A stretch of 64,000 nt of DNA from Streptococcus suis. GTDB lineage: Bacteria > Bacillota > Bacilli > Lactobacillales > Streptococcaceae. Positions within the stretch are counted from its first letter, which is position 1; each line of letters starts with the position of its first letter. The notes under the pieces were generated by a model. The model was not told the origin of the DNA. It saw only the letters and a list, made by a program, of their open reading frames with translations, and did no database searches. The translations under genes were made by a program, and so were the position numbers. Shown here piece by piece: positions 17,627-26,924 of the stretch. The stretch spans positions 992,001-1,056,000 of the forward strand of contig CP025095.1 in NCBI GenBank assembly GCA_002831545.1, in the 5' to 3' direction.

Positions 17627-17702
17627 TCGTTAACTTGCTTTGCCGTACGCTAGTACAGCCTACAGCTAGTTGCCTCGTATTAAAAGCAAACTGAAAGGCT
17701 AT
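17627..17702. repeat. Degenerate streptococcal intergenic repeat
   Basis: The stretch with TTGCTTTGCCGTACGCTAGT and the following ACAGCCTACAGCTAGTTG resembles a short repeat common between streptococcal genes. A more diverged relative lies at about 11160-11222. No coding potential. Confidence 0.4.
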
Positions 17703-17797
17703 GTATAATTATTTTATATATAAATTATATACCTATTGTTTAGCAAAATCAAGCGATTATATAAAATTTTTATATATCATCAAAATTCTTTTCTATA

Positions 17798-17813
17798 TGC
17801 TATACTAGTTTCA
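17798..17813 (+). promoter_or_regulatory. Extended -10 promoter of a probably leaderless gene
   Basis: TGCTATACT (TG 17798-17799, -10 17801-17806) ends 6 bases before ATG 17813. Transcription would start at or next to the A of the ATG. No ribosome binding site lies between. Confidence 0.6.
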
Positions 17814-18727
17814 TGAATGAACTTGAATTATTAGCCCGTGCTCTCGGTTTTATCTTTGTTATCGGTTTAGGTTATACATTAAAAGTCAAAGGGATTGTTC
17901 GAAGGGAAGATGCAAGAATCTTTTCTAGCTTAGTGATGAATGTTACGCTACCAGCTTCTCTCCTTGTAGCTTCAGCGACAGCCCAAGTATCTATAGATTT
18001 ATACGTTCCCTTCATATTAGGGATTCTTTGTAATCTTTTTTTGGATATGGTGGGATACTGGGAAGCAAAGAAGTCTGGTCAACAGACTTCAGTCGGTCTT
18101 ATGCAGTTATCAGGCTATAATATCGGAACCTTTACACTCCCATTTGTGCAAGCTTTTTTTCCGCTATCTAGTCTACTAAGCGTCATCGTATTTGATGCGG
18201 GGAATGCAATCATGGTTCTAGGTGGGAATTACAGTATCGCAGCTGGTGTGGATGAAGAGCAGGAAAGAATGACCGTTGCAACTTTTATAAAGAATCTTTC
18301 ACGCTCAGTTCCACTAGTAGTCTATCTAGTTAGCCTATCGTTAGCAGTCTGCTCTATCAAACTTCCACGCGAACTTATCTCTGCGCTGACGATAGCTAGT
18401 AATGCTAATCCTTTTTTAGCCATGCTCATGTTGGGAATCTTGCTTGATTTAAAATTGAATTGGCAAGAAATTAGTCGATTGGTCTATCTTCTCTCTTTGA
18501 GGCTGGGTGCGAATATTCTAATAGCAGGAGTCATTTATTTTCTTCTACCTATTGATAAAACGATGAAAATCATGTTGCTGGTCTGTCTAGTCTCTCCGAT
18601 TTCAGTCATGTCCCCAATTTATGCATTAAAGTTAGGTAGTCGCTCAGCTGAACCTGCCAATGTTAACTCCTTATCTATTTTGGTCAGCCTAGTCATGATG
18701 GTTCTTCTTATTTTTCTATTCGTTTAA
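17813..18727 (+). CDS. AEC-family transporter
   Basis: A 304-residue membrane protein with about ten hydrophobic segments, of the auxin efflux carrier (AEC) superfamily. The N-terminal half has VMNVTLPASLLVASA and the middle LMQLSGYNIGTFTLPFVQAF, the family's characteristic crossover regions. Bacterial members export or exchange small organic acids such as malate; the substrate here is unknown. The start codon follows the -10 box so closely that the mRNA is probably leaderless. Convergent with the next gene. Confidence 0.85.
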   Translation: MNELELLARALGFIFVIGLGYTLKVKGIVRREDARIFSSLVMNVTLPASLLVASATAQVSIDLYVPFILGILCNLFLDMVGYWEAKKSGQQTSVGLMQLSGYNIGTFTLPFVQAFFPLSSLLSVIVFDAGNAIMVLGGNYSIAAGVDEEQERMTVATFIKNLSRSVPLVVYLVSLSLAVCSIKLPRELISALTIASNANPFLAMLMLGILLDLKLNWQEISRLVYLLSLRLGANILIAGVIYFLLPIDKTMKIMLLVCLVSPISVMSPIYALKLGSRSAEPANVNSLSILVSLVMMVLLIFLFV

Positions 18728-18753
18728 AAAAGCCTCCGCGTGTGCGGGGGCTT
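18726..18753 (-). terminator. Shared terminator between convergent genes
   Basis: GCCTCCGC, loop GTGT, GCGGGGGC. On the minus strand it is followed by TTTTTT and so serves the DUF5684 gene best; it may also stop the AEC transcript. Confidence 0.75.
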
Positions 18754-18762
18754 GATTGTATA

Positions 18763-19161
18763 TTAATCAATAAAGAATTCTTGTGGACCTTGGTAACGAC
18801 TTCCATCATTAAAGGCGATGTAGAGGTTAAAGATAGGTGTAAGAAGAACATAGAAGATAGCTTGTACAGCTGATAAACCAAAGCTACGACCAAAATTGTA
18901 AACGAGATAGATGCCATATAATGGTCCTGCTAGTGGAATCAGTAAGAATAGAATGAACCATCTTTTTTCATAGCCAAAGGCGATGCATTGTTGGATATAG
19001 AGATTGTAGATTGGGATCAATGATTTCCAACCAGCATAGCCTGCTTTTTTGAAGAGGATGTAGTTGGAAATAGCAACAAGAATATACCAAATAAATGAAA
19101 ATAGTAGTGTTGTACCCCAAATGCCAATGAGAATTCCCTGTGCTAATGTTTCTTCTGTCAT
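18763..19161 (-). CDS. DUF5684-family membrane protein
   Basis: A 132-residue protein with three or four hydrophobic segments. The central KKAGYAGWKSLIPIYNLYI and the later stretch AVQAIFYVLLTPIFNLYI are typical of DUF5684, a family sometimes annotated as signal-peptidase-associated. No catalytic motif is seen. It stands as a single gene. Function unknown. Confidence 0.7.
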   Translation of the reverse strand: MTEETLAQGILIGIWGTTLLFSFIWYILVAISNYILFKKAGYAGWKSLIPIYNLYIQQCIAFGYEKRWFILFLLIPLAGPLYGIYLVYNFGRSFGLSAVQAIFYVLLTPIFNLYIAFNDGSRYQGPQEFFID

Positions 19162-19252
19162 ATTAAAACTCCATTTCTTTTTGATGGTTCTATTATAACA
19201 GTATTAGTTCAATAATACAAGTAGTTTTTCAAAAATTTTGAAAGATTTTCAG

Positions 19253-19282
19253 AAAAAATCAGACCTTCAATTGAAAGTCTGA
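19253..19282 (-). terminator. Terminator after pepT
   Basis: CAGAC-TTCAATTGAA-GTCTG palindrome followed on the minus strand by TTTTTT. Confidence 0.75.
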
Positions 19283-19291
19283 ACAAATTGT

Positions 19292-20512
19292 TTATTTATA
19301 TGCTACAATACCTAAAATCACATCAACAGCTTTTTCCATGGTTTCCAAGCTGACGAACTCGAAGCGACCGTGCATGTTTTCGCCACCTGCGAAGATATTT
19401 GGCGTTGGAATGCCCATGAAGGAAATCTTGGAGCCGTCTGTTCCTCCGCGAACAGGCTCAATCAGTGGCTTGATACCTAGATTTTCCATGACGTCCTTAG
19501 CAATGTTAATTGGAGTCATATCTTTTTCGATGATTTTCTTCATGTTGTAGTACTGGTCATGTAGGTTGACAATGACACGTGGAGTGTCAAAATTGGCATT
19601 CATCTTTTCAGCGATGTCCAGCATGAGCTGTTTGCGGGCAAGGAAATCCTCTTCCTCAAAGTCGCGGATGATGTAGGAGGTAGAAGCAGTATCAACGCTG
19701 CCTTCCATATTCATCAAATGGAAGAAACCCTCATAGCCTTCTGTTTTCTCAGGGCGGTCTGCTTCTGGAAGGGCATTGTGGAAATCAATAGCCATTTGGA
19801 AGGCATTGATCATCTGGTCCTTAGCAGATCCTGGGTGGACATTACGTCCTAGGAAATCAATCTTGGCACCTGCTGCTGAGAAGGTTTCGTACTGGAGTTC
19901 CCCCAGCGGTCCGCCGTCCATGGTGTAGGCAAAGTCCACATCGAAGTCTTCCACATCAAACTTGTCTGCTCCGACACCGATTTCCTCGTCAGGACCAAAG
20001 CCGACACGGATTTCGCAGTGCTTGATGTCAGGATTTTGGACTAGGAATTCAATCGCTGTCATGATTTCTGCAATTCCTGACTTGTCATCAGAGCCTAGCA
20101 AGGTAGTACCGTCAGTGGTAATCAAGGTTTGACCGTGGTAGTTGGCAAGTTGTGGGAAGTCTTTTGGATGCAATTCGTAGCCAGAAGTTCCCAAAGCGAT
20201 TGGGTTGCCGTCGTAGTTTTCGATGATTTGCGGATTGACACCTTCAGCGTTGAAATCAGCCGTATCCATGTGGGCGATGAAGCCAATCTTACGTGTCAAA
20301 CTTGGGTCGTTGGCAGGCAGTGTTCCCACAGCAAAGCCGTTCGGTAGGTAGTGGACATTCTGTAAGCCGATGCGTTTCATTTCAGGCAGAAGGATATTCT
20401 GTGCAAACTCGACTTGGTTTTGGGTAGAAGGTGTAGTGGTCGAGTTTTCATCTGAGCGAGTGTTTTCTTTGACATAGACTAAAAAGCGGTCTAAGAGTGT
20501 TGGGTATTTCAT
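19292..20512 (-). CDS. pepT: Peptidase T (tripeptide aminopeptidase)
   Basis: A 406-residue M20 zinc aminopeptidase that removes N-terminal residues from tripeptides in the cytoplasm. Metal ligands and catalytic residues are visible: His and Asp in [10 protein letters not shown], Asp in LLGSDDKSG, the Glu pair in [10 protein letters not shown], Asp in YTMDGG, and His near the C-terminus in [11 protein letters not shown]. Full length for PepT. It is the second gene after the HAD phosphatase, 9 bp apart, on the minus strand. Confidence 0.95.
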   Translation of the reverse strand: MKYPTLLDRFLVYVKENTRSDENSTTTPSTQNQVEFAQNILLPEMKRIGLQNVHYLPNGFAVGTLPANDPSLTRKIGFIAHMDTADFNAEGVNPQIIENYDGNPIALGTSGYELHPKDFPQLANYHGQTLITTDGTTLLGSDDKSGIAEIMTAIEFLVQNPDIKHCEIRVGFGPDEEIGVGADKFDVEDFDVDFAYTMDGGPLGELQYETFSAAGAKIDFLGRNVHPGSAKDQMINAFQMAIDFHNALPEADRPEKTEGYEGFFHLMNMEGSVDTASTSYIIRDFEEEDFLARKQLMLDIAEKMNANFDTPRVIVNLHDQYYNMKKIIEKDMTPINIAKDVMENLGIKPLIEPVRGGTDGSKISFMGIPTPNIFAGGENMHGRFEFVSLETMEKAVDVILGIVAYK

Positions 20513-20521
20513 AGTATCTCC

Positions 20522-21337
20522 TTATTTGTTCAAAATATGTTTTTCAATGGCTTTGGCAACGCCATTGTTTTCATTGGTGTCTGTGATGTCCTGGGCGATA
20601 GCCTTGACCTGCTCATTGGCGTTGCCCATGGCAATACCAAGTCCAGCAAATTCAATCATTTCCAGGTCGTTGTTGGCATCTCCCATAGCCATGATTTCTT
20701 CAGGAAGGATACCGAGGCGGTTTGCCAGTTTTTTTAAACCAGAGGCCTTGCTGGCACCGTTTGGTAAAATTTCTAACAGATAGTCCTGTGAACGAACGGT
20801 GGAATAGTGTTGGCTGAGTATAGGATTGTGTTGATTTTCAAAAGCATCGATATGCACTTTTTCACCGACAAACATGGCTTCAAAGAAGCGATGCTGACCT
20901 GACTGGGCTTCTTTTAAATCAATTGGTTGAGGAGTCATTCCTACTAAACCTGCGTCTAAATTAACGCGTGCATTGGCTTTTTCTGCAAGAACGAAGTAGT
21001 CTTCCTCATCAAAGAGAGAAATTTGCACATCATCATTTTCAATAAAAGTGGAAAGATAATCAATATCAGAGATAGATAGTTCTTCCCAGTCAATCAGGCT
21101 CCAATCCTTTGTCGAATGCGTTGAACAGCCGTTATTGACAATGATAAATTCTTCCTCGGTGTCAAAGCCGAGCTGCTCTACGAAAGGTTTAACACCAGCC
21201 AAGGGCCGACCAGTACAAAGAACAATCTTGACGCCCGCTTCAACAGCCTGATGAATGGCATCAATCTGTGGCTGCATCAGCTCTTTTTTCTCGTTTAAAA
21301 GGGTTCCGTCCATATCAAGAGCGATTAGTTTAATCAT
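20522..21337 (-). CDS. Cof-type HAD-IIB family hydrolase
   Basis: A 271-residue phosphatase of the haloacid dehalogenase superfamily. Motif I is ALDMDGTLL (nucleophile and acid Asp), motif II LCTGRP, motif III Lys in NGASKASGLKKLA, and motif IV MGDANNDLEMI. The insertion between motifs II and III is a C2B cap. Members dephosphorylate sugar phosphates, flavins or pyridoxal phosphate with broad specificity. First gene of a two-gene unit with pepT. Confidence 0.9.
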   Translation of the reverse strand: MIKLIALDMDGTLLNEKKELMQPQIDAIHQAVEAGVKIVLCTGRPLAGVKPFVEQLGFDTEEEFIIVNNGCSTHSTKDWSLIDWEELSISDIDYLSTFIENDDVQISLFDEEDYFVLAEKANARVNLDAGLVGMTPQPIDLKEAQSGQHRFFEAMFVGEKVHIDAFENQHNPILSQHYSTVRSQDYLLEILPNGASKASGLKKLANRLGILPEEIMAMGDANNDLEMIEFAGLGIAMGNANEQVKAIAQDITDTNENNGVAKAIEKHILNK

Positions 21338-21530
21338 ATAAACCTCCTTGTTTTCAATACATCTAGTATAGCATAAAATGAGAAAGGAATGATTGAAATA
21401 CTAGAAGAAATACGGTATAAAAATTGAGAATGGGCTGCTTACTGATGGTCAAAAATTATAAATATATATGGAACATTGGTTATAGACCGGTGTTTTTTGG
21501 TATAATAGAAGGATAGAATAGGAGCATGAT

Positions 21531-22001
21531 ATGAAGATTAGTGTGAAGAAAGAGGCGGGGCACTACCTGCTCAGCATTTGCTATTCTGTGTCGGCTAGTT
21601 TGGCGGAGTCCTGGGATTTGTTGGCAACGGATAGTGGTTTTGCTCGCTGGTTTTCACAGTTAAACATTGTAGGAAATACGCTGGTTTTTGAAATGGAAGA
21701 CTTCCGTGAAAACATGGATTTACTGGAATATCGAAAAAATGAGAAAATTGCCTACAGGTGGGATTCAGTAACAGTTTCATTTACACTGTCTCAGCTAGAA
21801 AATCAGACCTTGATTAGTTTTGAAGAACGAATTCCAGAAGATTTTGGTAATGAATTTGCGAATGCTCAAAAAGACATGACAGGATGGTTGGTGCAAAATG
21901 AATGTATCAAAAAATTCTTAGAAGGTCAGGAGCCGCCTGTGCGTCAACCCTTGCAGGAAAAGTGGAGGACTTTTCTGGAGCTTGAATTAGAAGGTCTGTA
22001 A
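21531..22001 (+). CDS. SRPBCC (AHSA1/START-like) domain protein
   Basis: A 156-residue protein of the SRPBCC fold: SAESWDLL-type opening (SASLAESWDLLATDSGFARWF) and a C-terminal helix with DMTGWLVQNECIKKFLEG. No membrane segment or signal. These proteins bind hydrophobic ligands; no ligand can be named. It follows its own TATAAT box (about 21500) and begins a + strand group with a small membrane protein and the DUF2130 gene. Confidence 0.7.
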   Translation: MKISVKKEAGHYLLSICYSVSASLAESWDLLATDSGFARWFSQLNIVGNTLVFEMEDFRENMDLLEYRKNEKIAYRWDSVTVSFTLSQLENQTLISFEERIPEDFGNEFANAQKDMTGWLVQNECIKKFLEGQEPPVRQPLQEKWRTFLELELEGL

Positions 22002-22018
22002 TCTGAAAGGAGGTTGTT

Positions 22019-22276
22019 ATGAAAAAGTGGTGGGAACAACTGAAAGAAGAATATTATGAAACACGGTTTGATTCTAATGAAGATTGGATGGAATGGTTTA
22101 TCAAACGGAAGATGACCTGGGGCTGGAGATGGCCGACTGCTATAACGATTTTTGTCCTTTGGGCTCTATCACTTCCAGATGCTAGAAATGCGGTTCGTTT
22201 CTTTTATTTTTTATTGGCGCTGGGAGTAGCTACGGTTTTACATAAATTAATATCTTATTTGAAAAGAAGAAAGTGA
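22019..22276 (+). CDS. Small membrane protein
   Basis: An 85-residue protein: a charged, Trp-rich N-terminal half (KKWWEQLKEEYYETRF, DWMEWFIKRKM), two hydrophobic helices (about residues 38-75) and a basic tail YLKRRK. The family is not recognised. RBS AGGAGG lies upstream; it is 17 bp after the SRPBCC gene and 6 bp before the DUF2130 gene, so it is likely co-transcribed with both. Confidence 0.7.
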   Translation: MKKWWEQLKEEYYETRFDSNEDWMEWFIKRKMTWGWRWPTAITIFVLWALSLPDARNAVRFFYFLLALGVATVLHKLISYLKRRK

Positions 22277-22282
22277 GAGAAT

Positions 22283-23542
22283 ATGCATCAAATTACTTGC
22301 CCCCATTGTGGGACGGCCTTTCAGGTCAATGAAACAGAATATAGTCAGCTTTTAGCCCAGGTGCGTGGAGCGGAGTTTGACAAGGAAATCCACGACCGTT
22401 TGGAGCGGGAACGAGAATTATTAAGCCAGAAGGCTGAAAATGATTTGCAGGCTAGATTGAGTGATAAGGATAAGGAGATTCTGGAACTGACCGCAAAACT
22501 TGATAAATTTGCTAGTCAGACGGAACTGGAAATCAGCTCTGCTATTTCCAAAAAAGACCAAGAAATCCAAGAGCTTAAGGCTCAGTTGGGGCAAATCGGT
22601 CTTGCCAAGGACTTGGAGTTGCAGCAGGCGGTAGCTCAGGTGGAAAAAGAGCGGGATGCGGCACAAAATGCTTTGGTTTTGCAGGAACAAAAGCAAGAGT
22701 TAGCCCTGGCGACCACTCGTCAGGAGTACGAAGTACGGCTCAAGGCGGCGGATGAGCAGGTGGAATTTTACAAAAATTTCAAGGCCCAGCAGTCTACTAA
22801 GGCAATTGGAGAGAGCTTGGAGCAATTTGCTGAGGCGGAGTTTAACAAGGTTCGTTCCTATGCTTTTCCACGTGCCAAATTTGCGAAGGACAACGAAGTA
22901 TCAGCGTCCGGTTCAAAAGGAGATTTCATCTTCCGTGATTTTGACGAGTCGGGCTTGGAATTTATTTCCATCATGTTCGAAATGAAAAACGAGGCAGATA
23001 CGACCAAGACCAAGCATAAAAACGCTGATTTCTTTAAGGAGTTGGATAAGGACCGTCGGGAGAAAAAATGCGAATATGCTGTATTAGTCAGCATGCTAGA
23101 GGCGGACAATGACTATTACAATACAGGGATTGTGGATGTTAGTCATGAATATGAGAAGATGTATGTTATTCGACCACAGTTCTTTATCCAATTAATCGGA
23201 ATTTTACGAAATGCTGCGCTCAATAGTCTGCAATATCAGCAGGAGTTAGCTTTGGTTAAGGAGCAGAATATTGATATTACTCATTTTGAAGAAGATTTGG
23301 AAATTTTCAAGAATGCTTTTGCAAAAAACTATCAATCGGCCAGCAACAATTTCCAAAAGGCTATTGATGAAATCGACAAGGCAATCAAGCGAATGGAAGC
23401 TGTCAAGGCAGCCCTGACCACCAGCGAAAACCAGCTTCGCCTAGCCAATAATAAGCTAGACGACGTCTCCGTCAAAAAACTCACTCGCAATAACCCAACC
23501 ATGAAAGCCAAGTTTGAGGCGTTGAGGGAGGAGAAAGATTAA
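22283..23542 (+). CDS. DUF2130-family protein
   Basis: A 419-residue cytoplasmic protein. It starts with a CPHCG motif (residues 5-9), continues as a long charged coiled coil (about residues 25-190) and ends with the DUF2130 domain (about 195-360; SKGDFIFRDFDESG, then FEMKNEAD.. and FFKELDKDRREKKCEYAVLVSML). The acidic/Lys pattern in that domain resembles a restriction-endonuclease-like core, as noted for the family in general. Role unproven. The following gene is a probable insertion, so the original downstream neighbour was likely the DUF438 gene now seen only as a stump. Confidence 0.8.
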   Translation: MHQITCPHCGTAFQVNETEYSQLLAQVRGAEFDKEIHDRLERERELLSQKAENDLQARLSDKDKEILELTAKLDKFASQTELEISSAISKKDQEIQELKAQLGQIGLAKDLELQQAVAQVEKERDAAQNALVLQEQKQELALATTRQEYEVRLKAADEQVEFYKNFKAQQSTKAIGESLEQFAEAEFNKVRSYAFPRAKFAKDNEVSASGSKGDFIFRDFDESGLEFISIMFEMKNEADTTKTKHKNADFFKELDKDRREKKCEYAVLVSMLEADNDYYNTGIVDVSHEYEKMYVIRPQFFIQLIGILRNAALNSLQYQQELALVKEQNIDITHFEEDLEIFKNAFAKNYQSASNNFQKAIDEIDKAIKRMEAVKAALTTSENQLRLANNKLDDVSVKKLTRNNPTMKAKFEALREEKD

Positions 23543-23567
23543 GATTGAAAGTGAGAGTGGAGATATA

Positions 23568-26300
23568 GTGAAAGATAGAAAAATAATTTTGATTGATGGA
23601 GAGGACAAGTCAGAAAATATCGAGTCGCTTCAATCGATTCGTTACAAAGGGAAGCTCTACTTTGAAATTTATTTTAAAAATAATGTCCAACCTTATCGCT
23701 ACAATGTGCAGAGAGTTGAGGTGCTGAAGTTTTCCAAACAGTTGAATCCTTCAGAGATAGGAGTTTATAGAAGGCAAGATGGGGTTTTATTAAATAATAT
23801 TGAGTCAATGTTTGAATTCAATGGAACGCACTCACGGGCTTATATCATCCGCTACAAAAATGGCACTGGAAAATTATATATGGGTAGAGACCTAGAAATA
23901 CGGCAAAATGAGTTGACACATTCGAATAGTCGTCATGTTTTTAGTTATTTGACGGAACTATCTAAGCTGAATCCTCTGAGAAACTCTGGGACTGATCAAT
24001 TGCTCTTGTTAAAAAGGTATGAGGAATTGGATTACGTAGACAAAACAGTTGCTTTAGCGAGCTATCTAAGTCCCAGTAAGAAGAATAACTTGCCGTTTCA
24101 TGGGGAACTGATTTTCCCTTTTGGTTGTAATAATAGTCAATATAAAGCAACAAAAAATGCCTTAATAAATCAATTTAGTGTCATTCAAGGACCTCCTGGA
24201 ACTGGTAAGACACAAACGATTCTGAATATTATAGCTAATATAGTGATACGGAATAAGACGGTTCTAATTGTTTCTAATAATAATGCAGCCATTGATAATA
24301 TTTACGAAAAACTAAAGAACTATGGTCTTGACTTTCCCGTGGCTTACCTTGGAAGTGAAAAAAATAAAAATAATTTTATTCTCAATCAGCATAGTATGTA
24401 CCCTGATTTTTCTTATTGGAGATTAAAAGATAATGGTATTGAAAGCCTTGATAAGGAATTAAATGAAAAGATTCGTAGGCTTCCTCGTATTTTTGAAATT
24501 CAGGAAGAACTGGCCAATCTGAGACAAGAACTTTCAGAATTAGAAACGGAATTTCGCCATTTCAAAGATTTTTTTGAGCACATAGATATATCGCCTATAG
24601 AATTAAACCTTTATTCTTCTAAGAAGTTATTTAAGCTTTGGAATGAATTTGAGGAATTCTATAAAAGGAATAAAAGGTTTGGTTTAATTTTTAAGATAAA
24701 AAACTTTTTATTATATGGTGTTAAAAACTGGGAACTTTATAAACAAGAATTGTCTGATTTGACAATACAATTTCAGAACCTATTTTACCAGCATAAACAA
24801 ACAGAAATAAGGACTAAATTAGAAACTCTTCAAGAAGAATTGGTTCACTTAAATGGTACGGAAGTTTTAAACAATTTGACCAGTGATTCATTAAAGATTT
24901 TCAAAGATTTTCTAGTTAGTAAGTATGGGAATGAAAGAAATAGAGTACAGTTTACAAAGGAAGATTTAAGGGAACAATCGAAACGAGTTCTTCTAGAATA
25001 TCCTATTGTTCTTAGTACAACATTTTCATCAACAACAAGTTTAGGAAAGGATATTACCTATGATTATTTAATCATAGATGAAGCCTCACAAGTGGATATT
25101 ACAACTGGGGCACTAGCATTATCCTGTGCTAAAAATGTTGTAGTTGTTGGAGATAGTAAACAGCTACCGCATATTGTCACAAAAGATGTTAAAGAAAGTA
25201 GTGCTCAGCTTTTCCATAAATACGGTGTTCATAGTGGTTATGAATACACAAACAGTTTTCTTCAATCGGTACTAAAAGTGATTCCGAATATTCCAGAAAC
25301 GCTATTACGAGAGCATTATAGATGTCATCCCAAAATTATCAATTTCTGCAATCAAAAGTTTTATAATGGTGACTTAGTGATTATGACAGGTGATAATGGG
25401 GAAAAAGATGTTCTTCAGGCTATCAGAACACCTAAGGGAAATCACGCTCGAGATCACTATAGTCAGAGAGAGATTGATATAATTCTGAAAGATGTTATTC
25501 CAAATTATGAAATCTATCGGGAGCGGACAGGAGTTGTCACGCCTTATCGAGAGCAGAAAGAGAAGTTGCAAGAGCAAATTGATGATTTGGAAAGTGATAC
25601 AGTCCATAAGTTTCAGGGAAAAGAAAAAGATACGATAATCATCTCCACGGTTGATAACAGCATAACACGTTTTACGGATGATCCGTACTTACTAAATGTG
25701 GCGATATCAAGAGCTAAAAATAAATTATTTCTTGTCATGACTGGGAATGAGCAATCGTTAGATAAAAATATTAGTGATTTATTGGGATATATACAATATA
25801 ATAATTTTGAAGTAAGAGAGAGCCCTATATATTCCATCTTCGATTACTTATACAAACAGTATGAGCAAGAAAAGGAGGAATATTTTAGAAAACGAAAACG
25901 GATATCGCGATATGATTCTGAGAATTTAATGTATCATCGGATTAGGGAAGTGTTTATGAGCGATGAAAAATATAATAGTTTAGATGTTATACATGACTAT
26001 AAACTGCATAATCTTGTGAAGGATTTTACTCGACTAACAGAAGTGGAAGCCAAGTATGCAAGGCATGGAAATACGCACCTTGATTTTTTGATAATTAATA
26101 GACTTACCAAAGCCCCTGTACTTGCTGTAGAAGTAGATGGATATGCATTCCACAAAGGTAATTCTAAGCAGTTTGAACGTGATATTATGAAGGATAACAT
26201 TTTGAAAAAATGCGACCTCCCTCTAATCAGGTTTAAAACAAATGAGAGTCAGGAAAAAGAAAAATTGATCGAAATATTGGATGGATTACTAGGAAGATAG
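23568..26300 (+). CDS. UPF1/DNA2-type SF1 helicase with C-terminal nuclease-like domain
   Basis: A 910-residue protein. Residues about 1-180 are of unknown fold. The SF1 helicase core follows: Walker A GPPGTGKTQT (about 213), an inserted coiled-coil region (about 290-440), Walker B IIDEASQVD, motif III VVGDSKQLPH, REHYRCHPKIINFCN, TPYREQ, VHKFQGKEKDTII and NVAISRAK. The last 110 residues (THLDFLIINRLTKAPVLAVE, then VDGYAFHKG) resemble DUF2726/MTES_1575-type restriction folds, with D and ExD acidic positions. The GTG start has GGAG 6 bases upstream. The gene is visibly more AT-rich than its neighbours and ends inside the remains of another gene, so it looks horizontally acquired. A defence or DNA/RNA-processing role is an inference from the domain pairing. 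Confidence 0.85.
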   Translation: MKDRKIILIDGEDKSENIESLQSIRYKGKLYFEIYFKNNVQPYRYNVQRVEVLKFSKQLNPSEIGVYRRQDGVLLNNIESMFEFNGTHSRAYIIRYKNGTGKLYMGRDLEIRQNELTHSNSRHVFSYLTELSKLNPLRNSGTDQLLLLKRYEELDYVDKTVALASYLSPSKKNNLPFHGELIFPFGCNNSQYKATKNALINQFSVIQGPPGTGKTQTILNIIANIVIRNKTVLIVSNNNAAIDNIYEKLKNYGLDFPVAYLGSEKNKNNFILNQHSMYPDFSYWRLKDNGIESLDKELNEKIRRLPRIFEIQEELANLRQELSELETEFRHFKDFFEHIDISPIELNLYSSKKLFKLWNEFEEFYKRNKRFGLIFKIKNFLLYGVKNWELYKQELSDLTIQFQNLFYQHKQTEIRTKLETLQEELVHLNGTEVLNNLTSDSLKIFKDFLVSKYGNERNRVQFTKEDLREQSKRVLLEYPIVLSTTFSSTTSLGKDITYDYLIIDEASQVDITTGALALSCAKNVVVVGDSKQLPHIVTKDVKESSAQLFHKYGVHSGYEYTNSFLQSVLKVIPNIPETLLREHYRCHPKIINFCNQKFYNGDLVIMTGDNGEKDVLQAIRTPKGNHARDHYSQREIDIILKDVIPNYEIYRERTGVVTPYREQKEKLQEQIDDLESDTVHKFQGKEKDTIIISTVDNSITRFTDDPYLLNVAISRAKNKLFLVMTGNEQSLDKNISDLLGYIQYNNFEVRESPIYSIFDYLYKQYEQEKEEYFRKRKRISRYDSENLMYHRIREVFMSDEKYNSLDVIHDYKLHNLVKDFTRLTEVEAKYARHGNTHLDFLIINRLTKAPVLAVEVDGYAFHKGNSKQFERDIMKDNILKKCDLPLIRFKTNESQEKEKLIEILDGLLGR

Positions 26301-26301
26301 C

Positions 26302-26634
26302 AATGAACATGATGACATTTTCCAATATTATAATGACAGCCACCCTGTCGAAGACATGATTTTCAAACGGACGCCAAGCCAGATTGGACGCCATGTGGAG
26401 CTCTGCCATCCTCCCAAAATAGTGGACAAGGTCAAGAAGATTTTTGAACTGCTCCGCACAGGGCAAAAAGACCAGGTCACCATGTGGTTCAAGTCCGAGA
26501 GCATGGGCAAGTTTGTCTATGTGGTCTATAAGGCAGTGCGTGATGATCAAGGAGAATTTCAAGGCGTTTTGGAGTATGTTCAGGATATTCAACCATTTTT
26601 TGAGATAAGTAGCGATTTTCATCGGGAACTCTAG
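26302..26634 (+). pseudogene. 3' remnant of a DUF438/PAS-domain protein gene
   Basis: The frame from about 26293 reads NEHDDIFQYYNDSHPVEDM, then IFKRTPSQIGRHVELCHPPK and ends with GVLEYVQDIQPFF..HREL. This is the C-terminal PAS domain of hemerythrin-like DUF438 proteins. The N-terminal roughly 300 or more residues are absent; the sequence upstream belongs to the helicase gene, whose stop lies a few bases before. It is therefore a truncated leftover, although an internal ATG at 26356 could still allow a 92-residue product. Confidence 0.75.
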
Positions 26635-26661
26635 TTTAGTCATTTTTGAAAGGAAATCAAG

Positions 26662-26874
26662 TTGTTGGAATGGTCGACTATAAAATTTGCTGACAAAGGA
26701 TACTATGACGCTCCGTTGATATTTTCTTGGGGCTATGATGAGGAGGAAGAGGTCGGTATTGATGAGGTTATTACATATGAAGCAGCACCTTCTGGAACCA
26801 TGCGACGTATTCACAAGGAACTAGAGAATTTGATAGGTACAACATTCGGTAGCTATCGTTTTTACGATGACTGA
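26662..26874 (+). CDS. Small acidic protein of unknown function
   Basis: A 70-residue protein starting at TTG 26662 with AAGGA 8 bases upstream. It contains FSWGYDEEEEVGIDEVITYE and ends in GTTFGSYRFYDD. No signal peptide or membrane segment. The family is not recognised. It lies between the DUF438 stump and a terminator that separates it from truB. Confidence 0.6.
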   Translation: MLEWSTIKFADKGYYDAPLIFSWGYDEEEEVGIDEVITYEAAPSGTMRRIHKELENLIGTTFGSYRFYDD

Positions 26875-26882
26875 TTGATACC

Positions 26883-26907
26883 GGACCGCCCACAAGAGCG
26901 GTCCTTT
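26883..26907 (+). terminator. Terminator upstream of truB
   Basis: GGACCGC and GCGGTCC around an 8-base loop, followed by TTT. It insulates the truB promoter from upstream transcription. Confidence 0.65.
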
Positions 26908-26908
26908 G

Positions 26909-26924
26909 TGTTATAATGGGAACA
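26909..26924 (+). promoter_or_regulatory. Extended -10 promoter of truB, probably leaderless
   Basis: TGTTATAAT (TG 26909-26910, -10 26912-26917) ends 6 bases before ATG 26924. No ribosome binding site fits in the gap. Confidence 0.65.

Noticed and set aside
26233..26814. Long minus-strand open frame at the helicase/DUF438 junction
   Set aside because: It is antisense to recognisable sense proteins and its translation has no family features.
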